Assembly (NCBI GenBank): GCA_038065115.1
Contig: JBBTRS010000028.1
Location: forward strand, 1-14,069
DNA from: MFKM01 sp038065115
GTDB lineage: Bacteria > Patescibacteriota > Minisyncoccia > UBA6257 > MFKM01
DNA length: 14,069 nucleotides
Direction: 5' to 3'
Shown here: positions 5,287 to 11,654 of the stretch, piece after piece
Layout of the letters: each line of letters starts with the position of its first letter
How positions within the stretch are numbered: position 1 is the first letter of the stretch
Program-made: the position numbers and the translations under genes
Notes under the pieces: model-generated
Told to the model about the DNA's origin: nothing
Seen by the model: the letters and a program-made list of their open reading frames with translations, nothing else
Database searches by the model: none

Positions 5287-7500
5287 TTAATTCCATTTTG
5301 CCGTTATTAATAATTTTTGCTTTTTAGAAGAAAAATTTTGATAGATTTCTTCGGTGACGAAAGGCATAAAAGGATGAAGCATTTTTAAAGACTCCGTAAG
5401 AATAGACAAAAGAATTTTTTGAGTTTTAAGTTTTGATTCACTGGTTGAAAGCTGTTTTTTGGATTTTTCAATATAAACATCGCAGAATTGATGCCAGAAG
5501 AAATCGTAAATTGTTCGCAGGGCGTGGCCGAATCGGAATTTTTCTATGTCTTCACCGACAGATTTTTTAGTTGCTTCTAATTGTTTTATGATTTTTTTGT
5601 CAGCCGGGGTTAATTTTTTTATCCGTGTTAATCCGCGCGCCAAATCCGCGCTGTCGCCCGCAGGTTTATTCGCCAAAACAAACCTGGAGGCATTCCAGAT
5701 TTTATTACAAAACTTTTTTCCGGCTAAAACCGCTGTTTCGTCCCAGCGAATATCTTGATTGGACATCATTTGCCAAATAATCCCGAAACGAGTGGCATCA
5801 GCGCCGAAGGCTTCGATTAAATTTAAGGGGTCAACTCCAGTGCCCAAGCTTTTAGACATTCTTTTGCCTTCTTTGGTTAAAACCGTGGGGTGGATAAATG
5901 CTTTGGCAAAGGGTTCTTGGTTAAGGAATTCTAATCCCGAAAAAATCATTCGGGTTACCCAAAGATTGATAATGCCGCGGTCGGTTACTAAAACGGCGCT
6001 CGGATAAAATTTCTTTAAATCTTTTTTTGATAATTCCGCAAACGGCCAAAGAGCGGAAGAAAACCAGGTATCAAGGACTTCTTCTGATTGCTTGAATTTG
6101 GCATCGCAATATTCGCATTTCGGTTCGGTCAGAGAAACTTTCATCTCGACGCATTTTACAATATCTTTTTCGCGGCCTTGCGGGGGAACGCATTTTGGTT
6201 CATGAAACCAAACCGGCAATTGATGTCCCCACCAGATTTGCCGAGAAATACACCAGTCCTTGATATTTTTTAACCAGTCAAAATATGTTTTTTCAAACTT
6301 TTTAGGAAAGATTTCAGTTTTTTGGGAACGGACATCTTTTTCGGCCATTTTCGCCAAAGCCGGCATTCTTAAAAACCATTGTTGGCTGGGAAGGGGTTCT
6401 ATCTTGGCTTGGCAACGGTAACAACGGGCGACATTATGCCGATAATCTTCTGTTTTTTCAATCAAATTTTGTTTTGAAAGCTCTTCAACTATTTTTTCCC
6501 GGGCAGCCGAAACCGACAATCCTTCAAAATCCAGGCCGGCTTCTTTTGTCATTTGAGCTTTTCCATTAATGACTTGATAGAATGGCAAGTGGTGCCGTTC
6601 GGCAATCTCGGCGTCTAAAAAGTCGTGAGCAGGCGTTATTTTAACCGCGCCGGTGCCAAAACCAGAATCAATGGCTCTATCAGCGATAATGGGAATTTCT
6701 CGGTTTTTTCTCCCTTCGGGAGATCCCCCATAGGGGGAAATCGGCAGAATCACTTTTTGACCAATCAGGTTTTGGTATCTTTTGTCTTGGGGGTTGACGG
6801 CTACGGCCGCGTCGCCAAGCATTGTTTCCGGCCTCGTTGTGGCTACCGTGATAGAATTTGGAATTTGGAATTTGGAATTTGGAATTTTAACCAGCGGGTA
6901 TTTGAGGTACCAAAGATAGCTCTTTTCTTCCTGGTATTCAATTTCTAAATCCGAAAGACTGGTTTGACAGCGGGGGCACCAACTAATGACTCTTTCGCCG
7001 CGATAAATCAACCCTTTTTCATAATAATGAATAAAAGTTTTTTTAACCTCTTCGCTGTATTTTTGGTCCATCGTAAAACGCGTTCGCGACCAATCAGCGG
7101 AAAGGCCGATTTTTTGGAGCTGTCCCAAAATAATGTGGCCGTATTTTTCTTTCCATTCCCAGATGGCTTGAACGAATTTTTCTCGACCTAAATCAAAACG
7201 GCTGACACCGTTTTTTTTGAGTTCTTTTTCCACGGCATTTTGGGCAGCGATACCGGCATGATCAGTGCCGGGCAGGCAAATTGCTCCCAGCCCTTGCATT
7301 CGTTTGCAACGGATTAGGATGTCAATGATGGTCGCGTTTAGAGCGTGGCCCATATGCAAAGAGCCGGTGATGTTGGGAGGCGGAAGTAAAATGGCGTAAG
7401 AATTTCTTGCTTTAAGTTTGTCGGGGTTAAAATAACCGCTTTTTGACCAAAGACGGTATATTTTTTCTTCAGTTTGTTTTGGATCGTAAGCCTTATCCAT
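5287..7500 (-). CDS. valS: Valine--tRNA ligase, short form with in-frame repeat inserts
   Basis: Class I synthetase that charges tRNA-Val. PPNITGSLHMGHAL carries the HIGH motif (HMGH, residues 49-52) and RMSKS (547-551) the KMSKS motif. The editing domain has TTRPETMLGD. CPRC and CYRC pairs suggest zinc knuckles. At 737 residues it is far shorter than E. coli ValS (951): it ends at the anticodon-binding domain and lacks the C-terminal coiled-coil arm. Two inserts keep the frame: residues 205-216 (KIPNSKFQIPNS, from five 7-bp units at 6854-6888) and residues 255-264 (PYGGSPEG, from two back-to-back hairpins at 6709-6738). The start lies 10 nt after the tsaD stop and has no SD, so tsaD-valS-prsW look like one transcription unit. 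Confidence 0.96.
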   Translation of the reverse strand: MDKAYDPKQTEEKIYRLWSKSGYFNPDKLKARNSYAILLPPPNITGSLHMGHALNATIIDILIRCKRMQGLGAICLPGTDHAGIAAQNAVEKELKKNGVSRFDLGREKFVQAIWEWKEKYGHIILGQLQKIGLSADWSRTRFTMDQKYSEEVKKTFIHYYEKGLIYRGERVISWCPRCQTSLSDLEIEYQEEKSYLWYLKYPLVKIPNSKFQIPNSITVATTRPETMLGDAAVAVNPQDKRYQNLIGQKVILPISPYGGSPEGRKNREIPIIADRAIDSGFGTGAVKITPAHDFLDAEIAERHHLPFYQVINGKAQMTKEAGLDFEGLSVSAAREKIVEELSKQNLIEKTEDYRHNVARCYRCQAKIEPLPSQQWFLRMPALAKMAEKDVRSQKTEIFPKKFEKTYFDWLKNIKDWCISRQIWWGHQLPVWFHEPKCVPPQGREKDIVKCVEMKVSLTEPKCEYCDAKFKQSEEVLDTWFSSALWPFAELSKKDLKKFYPSAVLVTDRGIINLWVTRMIFSGLEFLNQEPFAKAFIHPTVLTKEGKRMSKSLGTGVDPLNLIEAFGADATRFGIIWQMMSNQDIRWDETAVLAGKKFCNKIWNASRFVLANKPAGDSADLARGLTRIKKLTPADKKIIKQLEATKKSVGEDIEKFRFGHALRTIYDFFWHQFCDVYIEKSKKQLSTSESKLKTQKILLSILTESLKMLHPFMPFVTEEIYQNFSSKKQKLLITAKWN
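6709..6738. repeat. Two adjacent perfect 6-bp hairpins inside valS
   Basis: TCTCCC-TTC-GGGAGA (6709-6723) is immediately followed by TCCCCC-ATA-GGGGGA (6724-6738). Together they are 30 bp, ten codons, and encode the extra loop PYGGSPEG before the conserved REIPIIAD segment of the editing domain. Confidence 0.85.
6854..6888. repeat. Five tandem 7-bp units (GAATTTG) inside valS
   Basis: Four exact copies of GAATTTG followed by GAATTTT. The 7-bp period cycles all three frames, giving the IPNSKFQIPNS loop just before the conserved VATTRPETMLGD of ValS. Confidence 0.9.
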
Positions 7501-7510
7501 CGTATTTATT

Positions 7511-8662
7511 TTAGATGGTTAGGTTGGATTGAGCAATAAGACGGCTCTTTTTATTTTTTAGGTGATTGAAATAAGCCGCTGCGGCGGTCATGGCCGCGTT
7601 ATCGGTAGTGAATTCCAAAGAAGGAGCGAAAAAATTAATTTTATTTTTTTTGCTTTCTTTTTTGAAAGCTTGACGGAGAGCTTTGTTGTTGGCGACGCCG
7701 CCGGAAATCAGAATTGATTTGGCTTTAAACATTTCAGCGGCGCTAATGGCTTTTTTGACCAAAACATCAATGACGGCTTGTTGAAAACTGGCGGCGACGT
7801 TAGCTAAAAACTTTTTCTCAAGACTACCGCTCGCTCGCCCAGCGTGCTCGCTCGCTGGCTTTCGTCGCTCGCTCTCCTCGCTTCGCTCGGAACCATGCCC
7901 GCTCGCTCCTCGAGCCTCGCTTTGAGAAAAAATTTTTAGCTTTAAATTATCTTTTAGATAATAGAGGACGGCGGTTTTCAGTCCCGAAAAACTGAAATCG
8001 TAATTTTTTTGATAAATCATTGGTCGGGGAAAATTTATGGAAGTTGAGTTTCCATGATTAGCTAGTTTTTCCAGATTGGGACCGCCGGGGTAGGGGAGGT
8101 TTAAAAGCCGGGCGACTTTATCAAAAGCCTCGCCGGCGGCGTCATCGCGGGTTTCGCCGAGTTTTTTCCAATCGGTTAAATTTTTCATTAAAAGCAAAAT
8201 CGTATGGCCGCCGGAAACGATAAGGGCGATGGCGGGAAATAGTGACGCAGGATTTGGAATACAGGATTTAGGATTTAGCAAGAACGAATACAAGTGGCCT
8301 TCAAGGTGGTTGACGCCAATTAACTTAACGCCTGACGCTTGACGCCCGACGCTTTTATATAAATCTTTGGCGAATTCAATTCCGGTCCAAAGACAGGGTT
8401 CTAAGCCGGGGCCGACAGTAACCGCAATCAGATCAATTGATTTTATTGACGGCTGAATTTTTCCAAGAAGCATCGGCAGATTTTTGAGGTGTTCTCTTTT
8501 CGCCAAATTAGGCACGACGCCTCCGAACGGCTGATGAATTTTAATTTGCGAAGCCACTAAATTTTTCAAAATCTTAAAATGCGGTTTTCTCAAACCTCCG
8601 TTAGCGTCAATCAGTGACAACGCTGTTTCATCGCAACTAGTTTCAATAGATAGGATTTTCAT
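7511..8662 (-). CDS. tsaD: tRNA N6-threonylcarbamoyladenosine transferase TsaD, with three inserts
   Basis: Catalytic subunit of the TsaBDE system that transfers threonylcarbamoyl to A37 of ANN-decoding tRNAs. It shows the N-terminal ETSCDETA, the metal-binding HLEGHLYS, the phosphate-binding SGGHTILL, DDAAGEAFDKVARLL, FSFSGLKTAVLYYL and ISGGVANNKALR. The product is 383 residues, while the family is usually about 340. The excess is explained by a GC-rich repetitive insert at residues 244-284 (SERSEESERRKPASEHAG region); two smaller 7-bp-period inserts lie at residues 103-112 and 129-138. The frame is intact and the catalytic motifs are untouched. No SD precedes the ATG. It is the first gene of the leftward tsaD-valS-prsW group. 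TsaB and TsaE are not in the window. Confidence 0.95.
   Translation of the reverse strand: MKILSIETSCDETALSLIDANGGLRKPHFKILKNLVASQIKIHQPFGGVVPNLAKREHLKNLPMLLGKIQPSIKSIDLIAVTVGPGLEPCLWTGIEFAKDLYKSVGRQASGVKLIGVNHLEGHLYSFLLNPKSCIPNPASLFPAIALIVSGGHTILLLMKNLTDWKKLGETRDDAAGEAFDKVARLLNLPYPGGPNLEKLANHGNSTSINFPRPMIYQKNYDFSFSGLKTAVLYYLKDNLKLKIFSQSEARGASGHGSERSEESERRKPASEHAGRASGSLEKKFLANVAASFQQAVIDVLVKKAISAAEMFKAKSILISGGVANNKALRQAFKKESKKNKINFFAPSLEFTTDNAAMTAAAAYFNHLKNKKSRLIAQSNLTI
7812..7932. repeat. GC-rich insert with terminal inverted repeats inside tsaD
   Basis: TTTTTCTCAAG (7812-7822) and CTTTGAGAAAAA (7920-7931) are inverted copies with one extra base. They bracket about 97 bp rich in CGCTCG repeats, unlike the AT-rich surroundings. 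About 40 codons are added in frame, and removing them returns TsaD to family length (383 minus 41 = 342). Confidence 0.8.
8249..8278. repeat. 7-bp-period repeat (AGGATTT type) in tsaD
   Basis: Units AGGATTT, GGAATAC, AGGATTT, AGGATTT, AG. On the coding strand this is an AAATCCT-type repeat, close to the valS AAATTCC unit. It encodes the NPKSCIPNP loop before LFPAIALIVSGGHT. Confidence 0.8.
8327..8354. repeat. 7-bp-period repeat (GACGCTT type) in tsaD
   Basis: Units AACGCCT, GACGCTT, GACGCCC, GACGCTT. On the coding strand the unit reads AAGCGTC, the same as in argS at 12358-12385. It encodes KSVGRQASGV just before the conserved LIGVNHLEGH. Confidence 0.85.
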
Positions 8663-8689
8663 ATCATTGCGGATTTCGAGTATTTACCT

Positions 8690-8703
8690 GCCTGCCGGCA
8701 GGC
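8690..8703. repeat. Perfect palindrome GCCTGCCGGCAGGC between tsaD and the glycosyltransferase
   Basis: A 14-bp perfect dyad extended on the left by CCT, so CCTGCCTGCCGGCAGGC reads across it. It is related to the quasi-palindrome at 34-48. It lies in the divergent promoter region and could form a hairpin in the tsaD leader. Confidence 0.8.
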
Positions 8704-8737
8704 GAATATATGAATTTAAACAAAAACAAAAAGAGAT

Positions 8738-8766
8738 TTCAACAAACTTAGTGTCGGTGATATAAT
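8738..8766 (+). promoter_or_regulatory. Extended -10 promoter of the glycosyltransferase gene
   Basis: TGA plus TATAAT (8761-8766) is an extended -10; the -35 (TTCAAC, 8738-8743) is weak. ATG follows 12 nt after the -10, so the leader would be only about six bases and there is no SD. Confidence 0.6.
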
Positions 8767-8778
8767 CCTTAGAAATTA

Positions 8779-10272
8779 ATGAAAAGAAAGCTTTTAGAAA
8801 TTCTTCCGGGGGTTTTAACTTGGCTGACTTTGGGCCTTTTGTTTTTTTTGTCTTTTACAAAACCGGTTTGGGTGGCCGTTTTTATTATTCTTTTTGACTG
8901 TTACTGGCTTTTCAAAAATCTGTTTTTATATTTGCACTTACAAGCCGGTTTCAGGCAGATGCGGGCTAATCAAAAAATTAATTGGGTGGACAAACTTCAG
9001 GTTTCAATTCCCGAATCTCAAGTTTCAGAAATTTATCATTTGATAATTTTACCGATGTATAAAGAACCCTACGAGGTGGTGCGGGAAGCTTTTTTAAGCT
9101 TGAAAAACGTTAATTATCCCAAAGAAAAGCTAATCGTTGTTTTAGCTACCGAAGCGAAAGCAGGGGGAGTTGCTCTGATGACGGCTCAAAAAATCAGGGA
9201 GGAATTTGAACATTGTTTTTTTAGATTTTTAGTCAGCTGTCATCCCGCTGATTTGTCGGGAGAAATTGCCGGCAAGGGATCAAACGAAACTTGGGCGATC
9301 AAAGAAGCCAAGAAATCAATCATTGATCATTTAAAAATTCCTTATGAAAATATTTTAGTTTCCGCTTTTGATATTGATACCCAGGCCAGCCCCGAGTATT
9401 TTGGGATATTAACCTATAAATTTTTGACGGCCGAGAAACCCCAGCATTCCAGTTATCAGCCCATTCCTCTTTTCACTAATAACATTTATCAAGCTCCGGC
9501 TTTGACGCGAGTAGTGGCTTTTTCCACCACTTTTTGGATGATGATGCACCAATCTTGGTCGGAGAGATTAACCACTTTTTCTTCACATTCCATGCCTTTT
9601 AAGGCTTTGGTTGAAGTTGGTTTTTGGCAGACCGATATTGTTTCCGAAGATTCACGGATTTTTTGGCAATTTTTTCTACACTATAACGGCGATTGGCGGA
9701 CAGTGCCTTTGTTTTGCCCGGTTTACATGGATGCCAATGTTGCTCCGACTTTTTGGCGGACGGTTAAAAACCTTTATAAGCAGCAGCGACGCTGGGCCTG
9801 GGGGGTGGAAAATATCCCTTATGTTCTATCGGGATTTTTTAAGAAAGGAATATCTTGGAAGCAAAAATTTTATCGGGGTTTTCATTTAATAGAAGATTTT
9901 CATTCTTGGGCGACTAACGCTTTGATTATTTTTATTTTCGGCTGGTTGCCGGTGGTAATCGGTGGCGAGGGTTTTAATATTAGCCTTCTTTCTTATAATT
10001 TACCGCGGATAACCAGTTTTATTATGACCTTGGCCAGCGTGGGCATTGTCACTTCCGCCGTTTTAGCGCTTTCTCTTTTGCCGCCAAAACCGAAAGAATT
10101 TAAAGCCAGGCATTATTTTTCATACTTGGCTCAATGGGTGCTAATGCCCCTGACTTTAATTGTCTTGGGTTCTTTTCCCGCTTTAGAAGCTCAAACGAGA
10201 TTAATGCTGGGCAAGCGATTTCACTTAGATTTCTGGACAACACCCAAAAGCCGTTCAAAAACGGCGGGTTGA
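8779..10272 (+). CDS. Membrane GT2 glycosyltransferase, cellulose-synthase-like
   Basis: A 497-residue processive-type family 2 glycosyltransferase. Two N-terminal helices (residues about 8-52) precede a cytoplasmic catalytic domain with LPMYKE (91-96), the D-x-D metal/nucleotide-sugar site DID (198-200), the catalytic-acid region SED (289-291) and QQRRW (335-339). Three to four helices follow (about 378-465). No PilZ domain is present. Such enzymes build and export a polysaccharide or modify a lipid-linked sugar; donor and product cannot be read from the sequence. It is transcribed alone, divergent from tsaD. Its last 17 codons (FHLDFWTTPK onward) overlap the rplT 3' end on the other strand, and no terminator is visible. 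Confidence 0.9.
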   Translation: MKRKLLEILPGVLTWLTLGLLFFLSFTKPVWVAVFIILFDCYWLFKNLFLYLHLQAGFRQMRANQKINWVDKLQVSIPESQVSEIYHLIILPMYKEPYEVVREAFLSLKNVNYPKEKLIVVLATEAKAGGVALMTAQKIREEFEHCFFRFLVSCHPADLSGEIAGKGSNETWAIKEAKKSIIDHLKIPYENILVSAFDIDTQASPEYFGILTYKFLTAEKPQHSSYQPIPLFTNNIYQAPALTRVVAFSTTFWMMMHQSWSERLTTFSSHSMPFKALVEVGFWQTDIVSEDSRIFWQFFLHYNGDWRTVPLFCPVYMDANVAPTFWRTVKNLYKQQRRWAWGVENIPYVLSGFFKKGISWKQKFYRGFHLIEDFHSWATNALIIFIFGWLPVVIGGEGFNISLLSYNLPRITSFIMTLASVGIVTSAVLALSLLPPKPKEFKARHYFSYLAQWVLMPLTLIVLGSFPALEAQTRLMLGKRFHLDFWTTPKSRSKTAG

Positions 10273-10574
10273 GTTTTAGCTAGTTCAGCTAGAACCTTGC
10301 GATCAAGCTTGATGTTTTTTTCTTTGAGTCCGGCAATAAACTTGCTGTAGCTAAGATTTTTTTGGCGAACCGCGGCGTTAATTTGAGTTTGCCAAAGTTG
10401 GCGATAATTTCTTTTCTTTTCTTTGCGGCCGCGAAAAGCGTGAGTCCAGGCGTGAAGCAGGGCTTCTTTAGCCGCTCTTTCTTTAGTTTTGCGGCTCCAG
10501 CGATAACCCTTGGTGTATTTAAGGATCTTCTCTCTTTTTTTACGGGAGGTTATTCCTCTTTTAACTCTGGTCAT
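10221..10574 (-). CDS. rplT: Large ribosomal subunit protein bL20
   Basis: Binds 23S rRNA early in 50S assembly and in many bacteria represses its own operon. The 117-residue length is exactly usual. The highly basic N-terminal extension (TRVKRGITSRKKREKILKYTKGYRW) is followed by the conserved HAWTHAFRGRKEKKRNYRQLWQTQINAA and a helical C-terminal domain ending FERLLGVVQKSK. Its ATG overlaps the rpmI stop (ATGA), indicating translational coupling. The last 17 codons overlap the convergent glycosyltransferase gene by 52 bp. Confidence 0.97.
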   Translation of the reverse strand: MTRVKRGITSRKKREKILKYTKGYRWSRKTKERAAKEALLHAWTHAFRGRKEKKRNYRQLWQTQINAAVRQKNLSYSKFIAGLKEKNIKLDRKVLAELAKTQPAVFERLLGVVQKSK

Positions 10575-10741
10575 AGATGTTTTTTTATAAATTTCTCACC
10601 ATGCAAAAGCCCTCTTAATATCTTTCTTCGTTTTCTTTGGGCGGTTCTTTTGTTGGCCCGGCAATGACCCTGGCCCATGGCTTTTCTTAGAATTTTTCCT
10701 TTTTTACTGATTCTTATTCTTTTGGACAGACTTTTTTTCAT
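10571..10741 (-). CDS. rpmI: Large ribosomal subunit protein bL35 (short)
   Basis: The 56-residue product MKKSLSKRIRISKKGKILRK continues with a GHCRANKRTAQRKRRKILRG stretch, matching the bL35 pattern of F-K/R-x-T/S-x-x-GK, a basic GH/KRH loop and a KRKRRLR-like segment. It is diverged and slightly shorter than usual (about 60-65). Its place between infC and rplT is the standard infC-rpmI-rplT order, which strengthens the call. Its TGA overlaps the rplT ATG. There is no SD; TATAAT ends six bases before its ATG, so besides readthrough from infC a leaderless transcript may start at the A of ATG. Confidence 0.88.
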   Translation of the reverse strand: MKKSLSKRIRISKKGKILRKAMGQGHCRANKRTAQRKRRKILRGLLHGEKFIKKHL

Positions 10742-10747
10742 TTTATG

Positions 10748-10753
10748 ATTATA
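10748..10753 (-). promoter_or_regulatory. -10 box before rpmI, predicted leaderless
   Basis: TATAAT on the minus strand ends six bases before the rpmI ATG, in the 48-bp infC-rpmI gap. No clear -35 is seen. Confidence 0.5.
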
Positions 10754-10789
10754 CCCATCTAAATTTATTTTGCAAATCCAGGGATTTTT

Positions 10790-11290
10790 TTATTTAATCA
10801 CCTGGACCACAAACCCTTTTCCGATAAATCTCGGTTCCAGCGTGATTTTGTGGGGGATTTTGATTATTTTAAGGAAATCTTTAAGTTTTAAAAGCCCCCA
10901 GTCCCGGTTATATTTTTCTCTGCCTTTCAGAAACAGATTGATTTCCACTTTATGGCCGGCTTGCAGGAATTTTTCTACCAATGCCGCTTTGACTTCCAGA
11001 TCGTTTTTGGCGGCTCGCGGGCTAATCCTAACTTGTTTTAATTCGGCGATTTTTTTCTGGGCTAGCCGTTGTTTTTTCCACTCTTTCTCTTTTTGGTATC
11101 GGAACTTATCAAAACTGATTATTTGAGCTACCGGCGGTTTGGCCACCGGAACAATTTCTATTAAATCAAGATTTTTTTCTTTGGCCAAATTCAAAGCCGC
11201 CTCTTTCGGCATTATCCCGATATGCGCGCCAGCGTCATCGATCACTCTTAATTCCGGGGCGGTAATTTGATTGTTAGTGCGATAGTTAAT
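10790..11290 (-). CDS. infC: Translation initiation factor IF-3, probable AUU start
   Basis: IF-3 binds the 30S subunit, keeps it apart from 50S and checks initiator tRNA and start codon. The product shows NNQITAPELRVIDDAGAHIG, the KNLDLIEIVPVAKPPVAQI linker region and a C-domain ending FVVQVIK. The conserved N-terminus (YRTNNQITAPELRV) lies upstream of the first GTG (11245), and no in-frame ATG, GTG, TTG or CTG exists between the TAA at about 11308 and that point. The best start is ATT at 11290-11288 (MNYRTNNQ, 166 residues); an ATT at 11305 is the alternative. E. coli infC also uses AUU, which lets IF-3 repress its own synthesis. It begins about 23 nt after the tmRNA end. Confidence 0.9.
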   Translation of the reverse strand: MNYRTNNQITAPELRVIDDAGAHIGIMPKEAALNLAKEKNLDLIEIVPVAKPPVAQIISFDKFRYQKEKEWKKQRLAQKKIAELKQVRISPRAAKNDLEVKAALVEKFLQAGHKVEINLFLKGREKYNRDWGLLKLKDFLKIIKIPHKITLEPRFIGKGFVVQVIK

Positions 11291-11313
11291 AGTTAGATAT
11301 TGAATTTAATTAG

Positions 11314-11654
11314 TGGAGATGGGAGTATTGAAACCCCGTCCAAAAGATTTTTCAAAAAAACTTCTACAGGCTTAGCTAAATTAGAACCTAGAATTTAGAA
11401 CCTAGAATTTAGCAACTAAAAATTCTAAACTCTTTGCCGGAAAGGTCTCCGTTAAAATCGGCTTTTTAACGGACAAGCTCAATTTATGACACCCTTCTTA
11501 TCAGTTTGAGCAACCGACAAGGGATGCGGCATTAAGCGAAAGCTAACGCCGGAGCCAAGTTGTTTTTGGCAGTTATTGTTTGTTTGCCAGATTAACGAGT
11601 TAGCGCTCGGCCTGCTGTTTTAAAGAGCGTCTTTTGTCGAAACCTTTCATCCCC
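11314..11654 (-). ncRNA. ssrA: Transfer-messenger RNA (tmRNA), with tag AKNNLAPALAFA
   Basis: Rescues stalled ribosomes together with SmpB. The 5' end GGGGATGAAAGGTTTCGACA is the classic tmRNA start, and GGGGATG pairs with CATCTCC near the 3' end (11315-11321, with a G-U pair). CAAAAGA and TCTTTTG form the P2 stem. The tag frame starts at GCC (11570) and ends at TAA (11534-11532). Pseudoknot stems are visible downstream: GCTCAA/TTGAGC, CCGTTAAAA/TTTTAACGG and GCCG/CGGC. The CCA end is not encoded (the DNA continues CTA). The T arm is weak (GGGG/CTCC around TTTCAATA). A 14-bp tandem repeat lies at 11381-11412. The 5' end overlaps the last 8 nt of smpB, so processing must cut within or at the end of that message. 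Confidence 0.95.
11381..11412. repeat. 14-bp tandem repeat (two 7-bp half-units) inside the tmRNA
   Basis: TTAGAACCTAGAAT occurs twice exactly (11381-11394, 11395-11408) plus TTAG. Each copy splits into TTAGAAC and CTAGAAT, so the underlying period is seven, as in the valS and tsaD repeats. It lies between the pseudoknot region and the 3' strand of P2, where extra RNA should be tolerated. Confidence 0.85.

Noticed and set aside
7820..7925. CRISPR array suggested by repeated CGCTCG in tsaD
   Set aside because: Repeats are irregular, only a few bases long and have no spacers; the frame stays open through the region.
10362..10667. Rightward 101-aa frame over rplT and rpmI
   Set aside because: Lies opposite two conserved ribosomal protein genes.
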